DNA of 64,000 nt from Pseudogulbenkiania ferrooxidans 2002 (GTDB taxonomy: Bacteria; Pseudomonadota; Gammaproteobacteria; Burkholderiales; Chromobacteriaceae), in contig NZ_ACIS01000003.1 in assembly GCF_000174355.1 (NCBI RefSeq), positions 418,561-482,560 of the forward strand, in the 5' to 3' direction. The notes beneath the pieces are model-generated. The model saw only the letters and a list, made by a program, of their open reading frames with translations, was not told the origin of the DNA and did no database searches. Positions 19,825-29,505 of the stretch are shown here, piece after piece. Positions within the stretch are counted from its first letter, which is position 1. Each line of letters starts with the position of its first letter. A program made the position numbers and the translations under genes.

Positions 19825-21075
19825 ATGCAGCAGAAATCTTCCATCTTCAGCCGGATCATGAACGGCAGCATCGTGCTGCAGATTCTGCTCGGCATGCTGG
19901 CCGGCATGGCGCTCGCCATGACTGCGCCGGAAGCGGCCAAATCCGTTACCTTCCTCGGCAGCCTGTTCGTCAAGGCGCTGAAGGCCATCGCCCCGCTGCT
20001 GGTCTTCGTGCTGGTGGCCAGCGCCATCGCCAGCAAGAAGCAGGGGGTGCAGACCAATATGCGCCCGGTGCTGACGCTGTATCTGGTCGGCACCTTCCTG
20101 GCCGCGCTGACCGGCGTGATGGCGAGCTTCCTGTTTCCGACCCAGCTGACCCTGGCGGCGGCGGCCACCGGCACCACGCCGCCGGGCGGGATCGCCCAGG
20201 TGATCAATAACCTGGTGTTCCAGATCGTCGACAACCCGATCAACGCCATCGCCAGCGCCAACTACATCGGCATCCTGGCCTGGGCGGTAGCGCTGGGCAT
20301 GACGCTGAACCATGCCAGCGACAGTACCAAGCAGATGCTGAACGAAGTCGCCGACGCGGTATCACGCATCGTGCAGATCATCATCCGCTTCGCCCCGGTC
20401 GGCGTATTCGGCCTGGTGTCCGACACCATCGCCACCACCGGTTTTGGCGCGCTGTTGGGCTACAGCCAGCTGCTGCTGGTGCTGGTGGGTTCGATGCTGT
20501 TCATCGCGCTGGTGGTGAACCCGGTGATCGTGGCGCTGACCCTGCGCCGCAACCCGTTCCCGCTCGTGTTCACCTGCCTGCGCGAAAGCGGCGTGACCGC
20601 GTTCTTCACGCGCAGCTCGGCGGCCAACATCCCGGTCAACATGAACCTGTGCAAGAAGCTGGGCCTGAACGAAGACACCTACTCGGTATCGATTCCGCTG
20701 GGTGCCACCATCAACATGGCCGGCGCGGCGATCACCATCTCGGTACTGAGCCTGGCGGCGGTGCACACGCTGGGCATCCATGTCGACCTTCCCACCGCGC
20801 TGCTGCTGTCGGTGGTGTCGACCGTCGCCGCCTGCGGCGCTTCCGGCGTGGCCGGCGGCTCGCTGCTGCTGATTCCGATGGCGTGCAGCCTGTTCGGCAT
20901 CAGCAACGACGTGGCGATGCAAGTGGTGGCCGTCGGCTTCATCATCGGCGTGGTGCAGGACTCCGCCGAGACCGCACTCAACAGCTCCACCGACGTGCTG
21001 TTCACCGCGGCGGCCTGCCTGGCGGCCGGCGACGTCGCCGACACCGCGCCGCAACTGGCCAGCAACGAGGCCTGA
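19825..21075 (+). CDS. sstT: serine/threonine:sodium symporter, DAACS family
   Basis: Sodium-coupled uptake of serine and threonine. Eight helices with two re-entrant loops are expected. Visible family motifs are [21 protein letters not shown], the sodium-site segment [13 protein letters not shown] and the last helix [20 protein letters not shown]. The ATG at 19825 ([21 protein letters not shown]) gives 416 aa, matching SstT. An in-frame ATG at 19753 would add 24 residues unlike the family. Confidence 0.93.
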   Translation: MQQKSSIFSRIMNGSIVLQILLGMLAGMALAMTAPEAAKSVTFLGSLFVKALKAIAPLLVFVLVASAIASKKQGVQTNMRPVLTLYLVGTFLAALTGVMASFLFPTQLTLAAAATGTTPPGGIAQVINNLVFQIVDNPINAIASANYIGILAWAVALGMTLNHASDSTKQMLNEVADAVSRIVQIIIRFAPVGVFGLVSDTIATTGFGALLGYSQLLLVLVGSMLFIALVVNPVIVALTLRRNPFPLVFTCLRESGVTAFFTRSSAANIPVNMNLCKKLGLNEDTYSVSIPLGATINMAGAAITISVLSLAAVHTLGIHVDLPTALLLSVVSTVAACGASGVAGGSLLLIPMACSLFGISNDVAMQVVAVGFIIGVVQDSAETALNSSTDVLFTAAACLAAGDVADTAPQLASNEA

Positions 21076-21095
21076 ACGTCGCGATCTCCCCTCCG

Positions 21096-21120
21096 AAGGC
21101 ACCCGCGCGGTGCCTTTTTT
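21096..21120 (+). terminator. terminator after sstT
   Basis: AAGGCACC / GGTGCCTT hairpin followed by TTTTTT, 21 bases past the stop. Confidence 0.85.
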
Positions 21121-21130
21121 GCGTGCCAAG

Positions 21131-21140
21131 GTTGGCCGAA
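21131..21140 (+). repeat. intergenic copy of the recurrent 10-mer GTTGGCCGAA
   Basis: One of 12 exact copies seen in the window. Together with 50838-50847 it is one of two outside genes, and both share the longer context CCAAGGTTGGCCGAAG and lie within about 20 bases of a terminator. Confidence 0.6.
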
Positions 21141-21147
21141 GGCAAAG

Positions 21148-21175
21148 AAAAAGCGGCCACTAGGGCCGCTTTGAC
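21148..21175 (-). terminator. terminator after ridA
   Basis: On the minus strand AGCGGCC / GGCCGCT with a short loop, followed by TTTTTCTTT. It ends the rdgB-hemW-ridA unit. Confidence 0.75.
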
Positions 21176-21194
21176 TGCCGATTCGGGCGGGCGC

Positions 21195-21578
21195 TTATTC
21201 CAGCACCAGCACCGCGTCGGCTTCCACCTGCACGCCCTTGGGCAGGCTGGCCACGCCGATGGCGGCGCGCGCCGGGAACGGCTGGCTCATGTACTGGCCC
21301 ATCACTTCGTTGAACACGGCGAAGTTGGACAGGTCGGTCAGGTAGGCGTTGAGCTTGACGATCTGGTCGAGCGAGCCGCCGGCAGCTTCACACACGGCCT
21401 TGAGGTTCTTGAACACCTGGTGGGCCTCGGCGGCGAAACCGCCTTCCACCACGGTCATGGTGGCCGGGTCGAGCGGGATCTGGCCCGACAGGTACACGGT
21501 GTTGCCGGCCTTGACGGCCTGCGAGTAGGCGCCGATGGCGGCCGGGGCGTTGTCGGTGTGGATGATTTCTTTTGCCAT
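21195..21578 (-). CDS. ridA: RidA family enamine/imine deaminase
   Basis: Hydrolyses reactive enamine/imine intermediates made by PLP enzymes such as threonine dehydratase. It is 127 aa, starting [20 protein letters not shown]. The conserved Arg is in [19 protein letters not shown]. It begins 2 bases after the hemW stop, so it is cotranscribed. A longer frame upstream is out of register with hemW and not real. Confidence 0.93.
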   Translation of the reverse strand: MAKEIIHTDNAPAAIGAYSQAVKAGNTVYLSGQIPLDPATMTVVEGGFAAEAHQVFKNLKAVCEAAGGSLDQIVKLNAYLTDLSNFAVFNEVMGQYMSQPFPARAAIGVASLPKGVQVEADAVLVLE

Positions 21579-21580
21579 GC

Positions 21581-22771
21581 TTATTCTCCTTCTTTCAGAA
21601 ACAGGGTTAACAGGTCGTTGAGGAAACGCTGGCCTTTCAGCGTCGGCTTGAGCGTGGTCAGGTCGCGTTCGATCAGCCCCTGTGCCTCGGCCTCGGCCAG
21701 TTCGCGCTGGATGTGCGTCAGCGGCAGGCCGGTGCGCTCGGCGAACAGGCGCAGCTCGAAGCCGTCGGTCAGGCGCAGCAAATTCATCATGAATTCGAAC
21801 GGCCGGTCGGCGCGGGCGATGCGCTCGCGGCTCTGCGTCGGCCGGCCCTCGGCCACCGCCTTGAGGTAGGCCGCCGGCTGCTTGTAGCGCATCTCGCGCA
21901 CGATGCCGTCGTGGGCGCTGATCTTGGCGTGCGCCCCGGCGCCGATGCCGAGGTAGTCGCCGAACTGCCAGTAATTCAGGTTGTGGCGGCACTCGCGGCC
22001 GGGCCGTGCGAAGGCGGAGGTTTCGTAATGGCCAAAGCCGGCCTCGGTCAGGCGCGCTTCCAGCGCCTCCTGCATGTCGGCCGACAGTTCGTCGTCCGGC
22101 AGCTTGGGCGGCAGGTAGCGCGCGAACAGCGTGTTGGGTTCGATGGTGAGGTGATACGCGGAAACATGCGTGACGCCAAACGACAAGGCAGTGCCCATAT
22201 CCGTCAGAGCCTGCTCCAGGGTCTGGCCGGGCAGCGCGTACATCAGGTCGAGGTTGACGTTGTCAAAGTGCGTCAGCGCGATATCCACCGCGCGTCGCGC
22301 GTCGTCACCGTGGTGGATGCGTCCGAGCGCCTTGAGGTGCGCCGGGTCGAAGCTCTGGATGCCGATCGACAGGCGGTTGATGCCAGCCTCGCGGAAGCCC
22401 TTGAACTTGTCCGATTCAAAGGTGCCGGGGTTGGCCTCCATGGTGATCTCGGCATCCGGATAGAGCCGCACACGGGCGCGGATGCCGGCCAGCAGCGTGT
22501 CCATCGCCCGCGCCGAGAACAGGCTCGGGGTGCCGCCGCCCATGAAGATGGTGTGCACCGGCCGCCCCCACACCGCCGGCAAGGCGCTTTCGAGGTCGGC
22601 GAGCAGCGCTGCGACGTAGGCGTCCTCGTCGAAACCATTCTTGACCTCGTGCGAGTTGAAGTCGCAGTACGGGCACTTCCGCACGCACCAGGGGAAGTGG
22701 ATGTACAGCGACAGCGGCGGCAGTTCCCGTAATCCGCTCAGCCCTGAAAGCGATATCTTTGTCACCGTCAC
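21581..22771 (-). CDS. hemW: HemW-type radical SAM protein
   Basis: Radical-SAM haem chaperone, formerly annotated as an oxygen-independent coproporphyrinogen oxidase. The cluster motif is [13 protein letters not shown]; the family lacks the extra Cys of true HemN. It has [11 protein letters not shown] and the HemN C-terminal domain. It starts with GTG at 22771 and is 396 aa. It lies between rdgB and ridA, as in many proteobacteria. Confidence 0.93.
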   Translation of the reverse strand: MTVTKISLSGLSGLRELPPLSLYIHFPWCVRKCPYCDFNSHEVKNGFDEDAYVAALLADLESALPAVWGRPVHTIFMGGGTPSLFSARAMDTLLAGIRARVRLYPDAEITMEANPGTFESDKFKGFREAGINRLSIGIQSFDPAHLKALGRIHHGDDARRAVDIALTHFDNVNLDLMYALPGQTLEQALTDMGTALSFGVTHVSAYHLTIEPNTLFARYLPPKLPDDELSADMQEALEARLTEAGFGHYETSAFARPGRECRHNLNYWQFGDYLGIGAGAHAKISAHDGIVREMRYKQPAAYLKAVAEGRPTQSRERIARADRPFEFMMNLLRLTDGFELRLFAERTGLPLTHIQRELAEAEAQGLIERDLTTLKPTLKGQRFLNDLLTLFLKEGE

Positions 22772-22877
22772 TGCGCGGCTCCTCGCCGTACTTCTCGTAC
22801 TGTCTCGTCGCGGCTCGCTCGGTTTCGCGATCTCGCTTCCAGTGCGTTGCGGCTTACCATTTTGTCATTCGCCTGGC

Positions 22878-23471
22878 TCATGCCAGCGCCTTGAGCTTGG
22901 CCATCAGCGCCTGCACCGCCTGGCCGCGGTGGCTGACGCGGTTCTTCTCGGCGGCGTCGAGTTCGGCAGCGGTGCGACCGTAGCCGGGCAGCAGGAAGTA
23001 CGGATCGTAGCCGAAACCGCCCTCGCCACGCGCGCTGTCGATCACCTCGCCGTACCAGACGCCGTCGGCGACGATGGGCTGCGGGTCGTCGGCGTGGCGC
23101 ACCAGCACCAGCACGCAGTAATACCAGGCGCGGCGGTTGGGCTCGCCGGCCAGCTTTTCCAGCAGCAGCGCGTTGTTGCGCGCGTCCGATTTCGGTTCGC
23201 CGGCGAAGCGTGCCGACTGCACGCCGGGGGCGCCGGCCAGCGCCTCGACGCAGATGCCGGAATCGTCGGCCAGCGCCGGCAGGCCGGTGATGCGGCTGGC
23301 GTGGCGGGCCTTCTCCAGCGCGTTTTCCAGGAAGGTGTGGTGCGGTTCCGGGCACTCCGGCACGTCGAACTCGCCTTGCGGATGCACGGCTACGCCGAGT
23401 TCGGCGAACAAGGCGGAAAATTCTTTCAATTTGCCGGCGTTGTTGCTCGCCAGCACGATACGGTCGAACAT
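22878..23471 (-). CDS. rdgB: dITP/XTP pyrophosphatase (RdgB/HAM1)
   Basis: Removes non-canonical purine nucleotides (XTP, dITP). It has the N-terminal SNNAGKLKEF motif, ADDSGICVEAL and GGFGYDPYF, with SHRGQAVQAL at the end. The ATG at 23471 gives 197 aa. A frame extension to 23516 adds a non-conserved leader. The 106 bases down to hemW contain nothing I recognise. Confidence 0.95.
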   Translation of the reverse strand: MFDRIVLASNNAGKLKEFSALFAELGVAVHPQGEFDVPECPEPHHTFLENALEKARHASRITGLPALADDSGICVEALAGAPGVQSARFAGEPKSDARNNALLLEKLAGEPNRRAWYYCVLVLVRHADDPQPIVADGVWYGEVIDSARGEGGFGYDPYFLLPGYGRTAAELDAAEKNRVSHRGQAVQALMAKLKALA

Positions 23472-23661
23472 GCGTTCTCCTGGAGTGAAACCTGCTACCG
23501 GCTGCGATTTAGCCATAGATACGCGCGCATCGGAAGCGAAAAATCAGGAACAGTCAATTCAGCAGAATAACTCCTGATAATCAGAAATTATTACTGCATA
23601 TTTGTTAATAAATGGTTATTTACACCAAGAAAAACAAGATAGGAGCGACATAGCCCTGATG

Positions 23662-23699
23662 AAAAAATAACGGCCGGAGGGACGCGGGAGTCCCGCCGA
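23662..23699 (-). terminator. probable terminator after dusA
   Basis: On the minus strand CGGCGGGAC and GTCCCTCCGGCCG form an imperfect hairpin followed by TTATTTTTTC. It lies 15 bases past the dusA stop. Confidence 0.6.
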
Positions 23700-23713
23700 C
23701 CGCTTGCCATGCC

Positions 23714-24751
23714 TCAGCCGCGTCGCGTCGCGTCGCGCGCCGCCAGCAGCAGGCCGGCGTCGGCCCCCTTGAGCAAGGCGGCGTCGGACAGCATGCGGCG
23801 CCAGGCGCGGGCACCCGGCAGTCCCTGGTAGAGACCAAGGATATGGCGCGCGACGTGGCGCAGCTGGGTGGCGGGCTCGGCCAGACGCTGCTCGATATAC
23901 GGCAGCATCGCCTCGACCACGGCGTCGCGGGTGGCCTCGGTGTGGGCGTCATCGTAGAAACGCGCGTCCCAGTCCGCCATCAGCCACGGGTTGTGGTAGG
24001 CCTCGCGCCCCACCATCACGCCATCCACATGCTGCAGGTGGCGGGCGATCTCGTCGTTGCTCTTCACCCCGCCGTTGAGCAGGATTTCGACGTCGGGAAA
24101 ATCACGCTTGAGACGGTAGACGTAGTCGTATTTCAGCGGCGGGATTTCGCGGTTTTCCTTGGGCGACAGGCCCTTGAGGATGGCATTGCGGGCATGCACG
24201 ATGAAGGTGGCGCAACCGGCCTCGACGATGTGGCCGACGAAGTCGCGCACGTAGCCGTAGTCTTCCACCGCGTCGATGCCGATACGGTGCTTGACGGTGA
24301 CGTCGATGCCCACCGCATCGCGCATCGCCTTGACGCAGTCGGCCACCAGTTGCGGTTCGGCCATCAGGCAGGCGCCGAACGCCCCCTTCTGCACCCGTTC
24401 CGAGGGACAGCCGACGTTAAGGTTGACTTCGTCGTAGCCCCATTCTTCGGCCAACCTGGCGCAGCGTGCCAGCTCGTCCGGCTCCGAGCCCCCCAGTTGC
24501 AGCGCTACCGGGTGCTCGCACTCGTGATAGCGCAGGTGGCGGGCGACATCGCCGTACAGCAGCGCCCCGGTGGTGACCATCTCGGTGTAGAGCCAGGTGT
24601 GCCGGGTGATCTGGCGGGCGAAGAAGCGATAGTGGCGGTCGGTCCAGTCCAGCATAGGTGCAACCGACAGCCGTCTGGCAGAGCGTGTGGCTTGATTCAT
24701 GTTATTGGCGGAGCGATCCGTTCCGTTAGCACGTGTTTCGTTTCTGTTCAT
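23714..24751 (-). CDS. dusA: tRNA-dihydrouridine(20/20a) synthase DusA
   Basis: FMN enzyme that reduces U20/U20a in the tRNA D-loop. It has LSVAPMLDWTDRHYRFF, TEMVTTGALL, the catalytic Cys in NVGCPSERVQKGAFGACLM, and KHRIGID. It is 345 aa from the ATG at 24751. That start is supported by the degenerate copy at 34861-34983, which keeps the same ATGAACAG context. An ATG at 24700 is an alternative. It carries one GTTGGCCGAA copy (24446-24455). Confidence 0.94.
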   Translation of the reverse strand: MNRNETRANGTDRSANNMNQATRSARRLSVAPMLDWTDRHYRFFARQITRHTWLYTEMVTTGALLYGDVARHLRYHECEHPVALQLGGSEPDELARCARLAEEWGYDEVNLNVGCPSERVQKGAFGACLMAEPQLVADCVKAMRDAVGIDVTVKHRIGIDAVEDYGYVRDFVGHIVEAGCATFIVHARNAILKGLSPKENREIPPLKYDYVYRLKRDFPDVEILLNGGVKSNDEIARHLQHVDGVMVGREAYHNPWLMADWDARFYDDAHTEATRDAVVEAMLPYIEQRLAEPATQLRHVARHILGLYQGLPGARAWRRMLSDAALLKGADAGLLLAARDATRRG

Positions 24752-25078
24752 TCAGGCCGATTCTTGACCATTTATGCCTTGCCGGTGCTACACAACGAAT
24801 CACCTTCATCGCACAACACGGTTATCTGACTAAGCGATTGAAAATCCTGCAATTATCTCGTCCCGTATCTGCCTGGGTCAAGGGAATAGTCTGCCTAGTG
24901 ACCGGACTGCAAACCAGCCAGACCATACCGCCCTTCCCGCTCGGCGCACCATTGCCAAGGCTTTTCCTCCGGCCTCACGCTACCGCTGCACCCGACTTCC
25001 CGGCAACTGCAATGCAATCGACATAACAAGGCCAAAAACATACAATAACTGCTTGTCATTTAAAGCCTCGTCCTCGAC
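24752..25078. other. dusA / vgrG divergent intergenic region
   Basis: 327 bases without a gene. The part next to dusA (24752-24850) is similar to 34984-35110: AGGCCGATTnTTG next to the start codon, and further out CTAAGCGATTGAAAA against CTAAGCAATTGAAAA. The right end holds the vgrG promoter. Confidence 0.6.
25018..25046 (+). promoter_or_regulatory. sigma-70-like promoter of the T6SS cassette
   Basis: -35 TCGACA (25018-25023), 17-base spacer, -10 TACAAT (25041-25046), 33 bases before the vgrG start. Confidence 0.5.
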
Positions 25079-27766
25079 ATGAACCTCCCCGACCTGCTCG
25101 CCAGCTTCGCGTCCGCCTTCAACCAGGACCAGCGCCTGCTTAGCCTGCAGCTGGGCGACGGCAAGCGCTGGGGCGAGGCGTTGTTGCCGCTGAGCCTGTC
25201 CGGTGACGAAGCGCTGGCCGGCGATTACCGCTTCCGCGTCGAGTGCCTGTCCGCCAGCGACAGCATCGAGCTGAAGGCGCTGCTCGGCCTGCCGGTACGG
25301 CTCGGCATCGCCGGTGCCGATGGCAGCGAGAGCCTGCGCTGCGGCGTGGTCAGCGCCGCCGAGGCGCTAGGCAGCGATGGCGGTTTTGCCCGTTACGCGT
25401 TGACCATCGAGCCGCCGTTTGCGCTGCTGCGCCTGCGCCGGACTTCGCGCGTGTTCCAGGATCTGTCGGTGGACGCCATCGTGCGGCAGATCTTTGCCGA
25501 GCACGCTGCGGCCAACCCGGTATTCGCCGCAGTGCAGGGGCTGGAATTTGCGCTGGCCGGCGCGCTGCCGAATCGCAGCTACTGCCTGCAGTACCGCGAA
25601 TCCGACCACGATTTCATCTGCCGCCTGCTGCGCGAAGAGGGGCTGAGCTGGCGCTACGAACACCTGGATGGCGACACGCCGCAGGTGCGGCTGCTGGCCT
25701 TCGACGACCCGTACGCGCTGCCTGCGGCCAACCTCGAGCGCGTGCGTTTCCACCGCAGCGATGCCACCGAGGAAGAGGATGGCTTGACGCGCTGGGACGG
25801 CGCGCGCCAGGTCGTGCCGGGCAGCGTGGCGCTGGCCAGCTTCGACTACCAGCCAGTGGCCACCGGCCACAGCGGTGACGAGTCGGCGCTGGATCAGGGG
25901 CTGGACGGCAGCCGGCTACAGAGCAGCCTGCAGCACTACGACGCGCCCGGCGCCTACTACGCCAGCGACGCCGAGCAGCTGAGCCACTACGCGCGGCTGC
26001 GGCAGCAGGCACACGATGCGCAGGCCAAGCGCTTTACCGGCGGCGGCGCGGTGCGCGGCCTCACCGCCGGGCAGTGGTTCCGCCTCGACGACCACCCGGC
26101 GCACGACGGCGACAGCGCCGAGCAGCGCGAATTCGTGGTCACCCGCCAGACGCTGAATGTACGCAACAACCTACCGGCCGAGCTGGCCCGCAGCCTGCCG
26201 ACAGCCTTGCGGCCAACGTTGGCCGCAGGCAGCGATGGCGATGACGCACCGTTCCGCACCGCCTTCGACGCCCAGCGCCGCGGCCTGCCGCTTACCCCGG
26301 CCTACGCGGCCACCAGCCACGCCAAGCCCACCGCGCGCGGCGCGCAGACCGCCACCGTGGTCGGCCCCGCCAACGAAGAAGTCCACACCGACGCCCACGG
26401 CCGCATCAAGGTGCAATTCCACTGGCAGCGGCCGGACGAGCATCCGGACAGCGGGGCCAACCTCGACGAGCGCTCCAGCTGCTGGCTGCGTGTCGCCATG
26501 CCCAGCGCCGGCGCCGGCTGGGGCCACCAGTTCATCCCGCGCATCGGCCAGGAAGTGCTGGTCGATTTCATCGAAGGCGACATCGACCGCCCGGTGATCA
26601 CCGGCGTGCTGTACAACGGCAGCCACCCGCCGCCGGCGTTCAGCGGCGCCGGCAAGCTGCCGGGTAACCGCACGCTGTCCGGCATCAAGAGCAAGGAACA
26701 CCACGGCGGGCAGTACAACGAACTGCTGTTCGACGACACCCCGGGCGAGGTGCGCGCGAAACTCAGCAGCGAATACGGCCACACCCAGCTGAACCAGGGC
26801 TACCTCGCCCACCCGCGGCAGGACGGCAAGGCCACGCCGCGTGGCGACGGCTTCGAGCTGCGCACCGACCTTTCCGGCGCACTGCGCGCGGCTCAAGGCT
26901 TGTTGCTCAGCGCCCATGCCCGCCAGGGCGCAAGGGGCAATCAGCTGGACAGAGAGGAGCTACTTGGCCAGTTACAAATGGCCCTGTCCATTGCCCAAGA
27001 ACTGGCCAAGCAAGCCGAAACCCACGAAGCAGAGAGCACGGATACCCAGCCACAGCAACAGCTCCTGGAGCATATCCAGCAGTGGGAAAACGGCGGCAAC
27101 ACCGCAACCCAAGCCAAGTCAGGTCATAAAGCCATCATGGCGCTGGGAGCGCCGGAAGGCATCGCGCTGGCCAGTGAGGCCAATATTGCGGTGGCCGCCG
27201 GCAGCAACCATGACCTGGTGGCCGCCAAGGACAGCAATGTCAGTGTCGGGCAGATGCTACGCATGCGCGTCGGGCAGTCGCTCTCCATCTTCGTGCAACA
27301 GCTGGGCATGAAGCTGATCGCCGCCGCAGGCCCTATCCGGATCCAGGCTCAAAGCGACGGCGTGGAAATCGGTGCCGCCAAACTGCTGCACTTGTACTCG
27401 CTGGAAAAGATCGTGATGGAAGCGCCAGAAGTGGAAATCCGCGGCAAGAACGGCAGCGCCATCTACAGCAACGGCATCGTCACTAAAACCACAGCCAGCC
27501 ACACCCAGCACGCAGGTAACCACGTCATGGACGGTCCGGCCAGTGTCAGTGCACAGTTACCCGGCATGCCGCAAAGCTCACTGACCACCAATGAACAATT
27601 TGGGGTGGCCGGTCGCTCCGGCAAAGCGCAGCCCACGCTCCCGCACGAGGTACTCAACGGCCAGGGCAAGCTGGAAGGCTCCGGCAGCACCGATAGCAGC
27701 GGCGCTACCGCGACCTTGAGCGGCAAACTCATGGATCAGTTGAAGATGACACTTAAACGGAACTGA
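25079..27766 (+). CDS. vgrG: type VI secretion spike protein VgrG with DUF2345 tail
   Basis: Trimeric spike that tips the T6SS tube and carries effectors. Residues ~1-400 form the gp27-like part (RSYCLQYRESDHDFICRLLREEGLSW). The gp5 OB-fold is at ~415-530 (EEVHTDAHGRIKVQFHW, GWGHQFIPRIGQEVLVDFIEGD). The linker RTLSGIKSKEHHGGQYNELLFDD follows, and a DUF2345 beta-helix extension covers ~680-830. It is 895 aa. The next gene starts in its stop codon, which fits an effector loaded on this VgrG. No T6SS structural genes lie in the window. Confidence 0.95.
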   Translation: MNLPDLLASFASAFNQDQRLLSLQLGDGKRWGEALLPLSLSGDEALAGDYRFRVECLSASDSIELKALLGLPVRLGIAGADGSESLRCGVVSAAEALGSDGGFARYALTIEPPFALLRLRRTSRVFQDLSVDAIVRQIFAEHAAANPVFAAVQGLEFALAGALPNRSYCLQYRESDHDFICRLLREEGLSWRYEHLDGDTPQVRLLAFDDPYALPAANLERVRFHRSDATEEEDGLTRWDGARQVVPGSVALASFDYQPVATGHSGDESALDQGLDGSRLQSSLQHYDAPGAYYASDAEQLSHYARLRQQAHDAQAKRFTGGGAVRGLTAGQWFRLDDHPAHDGDSAEQREFVVTRQTLNVRNNLPAELARSLPTALRPTLAAGSDGDDAPFRTAFDAQRRGLPLTPAYAATSHAKPTARGAQTATVVGPANEEVHTDAHGRIKVQFHWQRPDEHPDSGANLDERSSCWLRVAMPSAGAGWGHQFIPRIGQEVLVDFIEGDIDRPVITGVLYNGSHPPPAFSGAGKLPGNRTLSGIKSKEHHGGQYNELLFDDTPGEVRAKLSSEYGHTQLNQGYLAHPRQDGKATPRGDGFELRTDLSGALRAAQGLLLSAHARQGARGNQLDREELLGQLQMALSIAQELAKQAETHEAESTDTQPQQQLLEHIQQWENGGNTATQAKSGHKAIMALGAPEGIALASEANIAVAAGSNHDLVAAKDSNVSVGQMLRMRVGQSLSIFVQQLGMKLIAAAGPIRIQAQSDGVEIGAAKLLHLYSLEKIVMEAPEVEIRGKNGSAIYSNGIVTKTTASHTQHAGNHVMDGPASVSAQLPGMPQSSLTTNEQFGVAGRSGKAQPTLPHEVLNGQGKLEGSGSTDSSGATATLSGKLMDQLKMTLKRN

Positions 27767-29493
27767 TGATGGCAGACGTCTTGAACAGTGCAACCCGCCG
27801 CATACCCCTGCAATTCGACAAGCAGGGCAACCCGTATTTCGAATCGGTTAAAAGTCCGGACAGCTTCAAGCAACGCGCGCTGTGCGTGAAACCGCCGCAC
27901 AACGTGATCCCGGTGATCTTTGTGCCAGGAATTATGGGGACGAATTTGAAGCTACAAGGCAAGGATGGAAGAGATGCCTGGTCCCCTCCCAATGGCACTC
28001 TGGAAGGGATAGGCGCCGCCGGGAGAGGAGTAAAGCAAACACCCTCAGAACGCCAAGAGCTCTTCGACCCCAACAACACCGAAGTCAACCTCGATGGCCC
28101 TTGCAAGATCCCCGGCGACCAGTACTGGGTGACGGCGGAAGAAGCCAAGCGCCGCGGCTGGGGCGCACTGCACGCAGATAGCTACCACTCTATCCTTCAA
28201 CAGCTGGAAGTCAGTCTCAACGACCAGTACAGCAAACCCGGGCGGTCACAGGAACATGGCAATTTCCTGCTGCCAGAAATTGGCCTGCTCGGTCACCTCA
28301 ATGGTGTAGGCCCGGCGGCATCTCGTACGTCCGGCGAGCCAGACTATGCCGCGGTGGCGGCAGCAGCCGTGAAAGCCTGGAACACGACGCCGCCGTCCTT
28401 ATCCGAAGAGGAAATACTGCGTCTGGACGATTATTACTACCCGGTATGGGCGCATGGTTACAACTGGCTGCAAAGTAACGAAGACTCGGCAAAATCCTTG
28501 GTAGAAAAAATCGACCAGGTCATCGAACACTACCAAAAGACAGATTACTTCGACTGCGAAGGCAAGGTGATCCTGGTCACCCACTCGATGGGGGGCCTGG
28601 TAGGTCGCCGCGCCGCCCAACTTGCACCGGACAAAGTGTTGGGCGTAGTGCACGGCGTACAGCCTGTGGCCGGAGCACCAGTGGTCTACCGCCGCTTCCG
28701 CGCCGGTACCGAAGTCGGTGGCTTCTTCGACATTGAGGGGGCGGCGGTTGCTGCCATCATCGGCTGGAATGCTGCCGACATCACCCCGACCTTGGCTTGC
28801 TCGCCAGGGCCCATGGAACTGCTGCCAACCCCACACTACCCGCCCGGTTGGCTGAAAGTCACCAAGAAAGGCAGTGAAGAAGTGCTAATCAACTTGCCAC
28901 AGGCCGACCCTTACGAGGAAATCTACAGCAAGACCACCGACGACTGCTGGTGGGGCATGCTGGATCCGGCGCTGATTGATCCGGCCAACAAGTTAACCTC
29001 GGAAGACAGCACGCCTCTGCAGGTGCACCGGAATGCCTTAGACCTCGCTAAAGATTTCCACAATACCCTTGGTCTGTATGCCCACCCACAAACCTATGGC
29101 TACTACGGCATTGATGAGAAGAAATACCGCACCTTCGGTCATATCCATTGGCAAACCTCTGGCGACATCCCCAATGATGACGTGCTGCCATTGATTTACC
29201 AGCAAGACAGTCAGCGGTCTTTGACTGGTAAAAGCACCGTACCTTTGTATGGCGAGGCCAGCTCTCCTGAAGTCAAATTCAAGCTTGGCAATGATCGTGA
29301 CCAAGGTGGGGACGGTACGGTGCCACTGGATTCAGCCAAAGTGCTGGCGCAACTGCAACCGCCACCCAAGGTGGTCTTTCGCATCGCTGGCTTCGATCAC
29401 CAGATGAGTTACAAAAACCCTTACGCCATTCAGGCCACGGTCTATGGCATTGCCAAACTGGTGCAGTTGGCCGCACCGGCTACCCCATTATGA
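27766..29493 (+). CDS. T6SS phospholipase/lipase effector, probably Tle4 type
   Basis: 575-residue alpha/beta hydrolase. It has an early HNVIPVIFVPGIMGTNL segment and the nucleophile motif VTHSMGGLVGRR with Ser274; the first Gly of GxSxG is Thr, as in many PGAP1/LCAT-like lipases. DQGGDGTVPLDSA and FDHQMSYKNP near the C-terminus probably supply the acid and His of the triad. There is no signal peptide, as expected for a VgrG-delivered effector. It overlaps the vgrG stop by one base and is followed by a Tli4-like immunity gene. The Tle4 assignment rests mainly on that neighbour. Confidence 0.8.
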   Translation: MMADVLNSATRRIPLQFDKQGNPYFESVKSPDSFKQRALCVKPPHNVIPVIFVPGIMGTNLKLQGKDGRDAWSPPNGTLEGIGAAGRGVKQTPSERQELFDPNNTEVNLDGPCKIPGDQYWVTAEEAKRRGWGALHADSYHSILQQLEVSLNDQYSKPGRSQEHGNFLLPEIGLLGHLNGVGPAASRTSGEPDYAAVAAAAVKAWNTTPPSLSEEEILRLDDYYYPVWAHGYNWLQSNEDSAKSLVEKIDQVIEHYQKTDYFDCEGKVILVTHSMGGLVGRRAAQLAPDKVLGVVHGVQPVAGAPVVYRRFRAGTEVGGFFDIEGAAVAAIIGWNAADITPTLACSPGPMELLPTPHYPPGWLKVTKKGSEEVLINLPQADPYEEIYSKTTDDCWWGMLDPALIDPANKLTSEDSTPLQVHRNALDLAKDFHNTLGLYAHPQTYGYYGIDEKKYRTFGHIHWQTSGDIPNDDVLPLIYQQDSQRSLTGKSTVPLYGEASSPEVKFKLGNDRDQGGDGTVPLDSAKVLAQLQPPPKVVFRIAGFDHQMSYKNPYAIQATVYGIAKLVQLAAPATPL

Positions 29494-29505
29494 AAAGCGC
29501 CAATC

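Noticed and set aside
21195..21992. Extended ridA of 265 codons
   Set aside because: The extra N-terminal part is hemW sequence read in another frame; ridA has a proper start at 21578.
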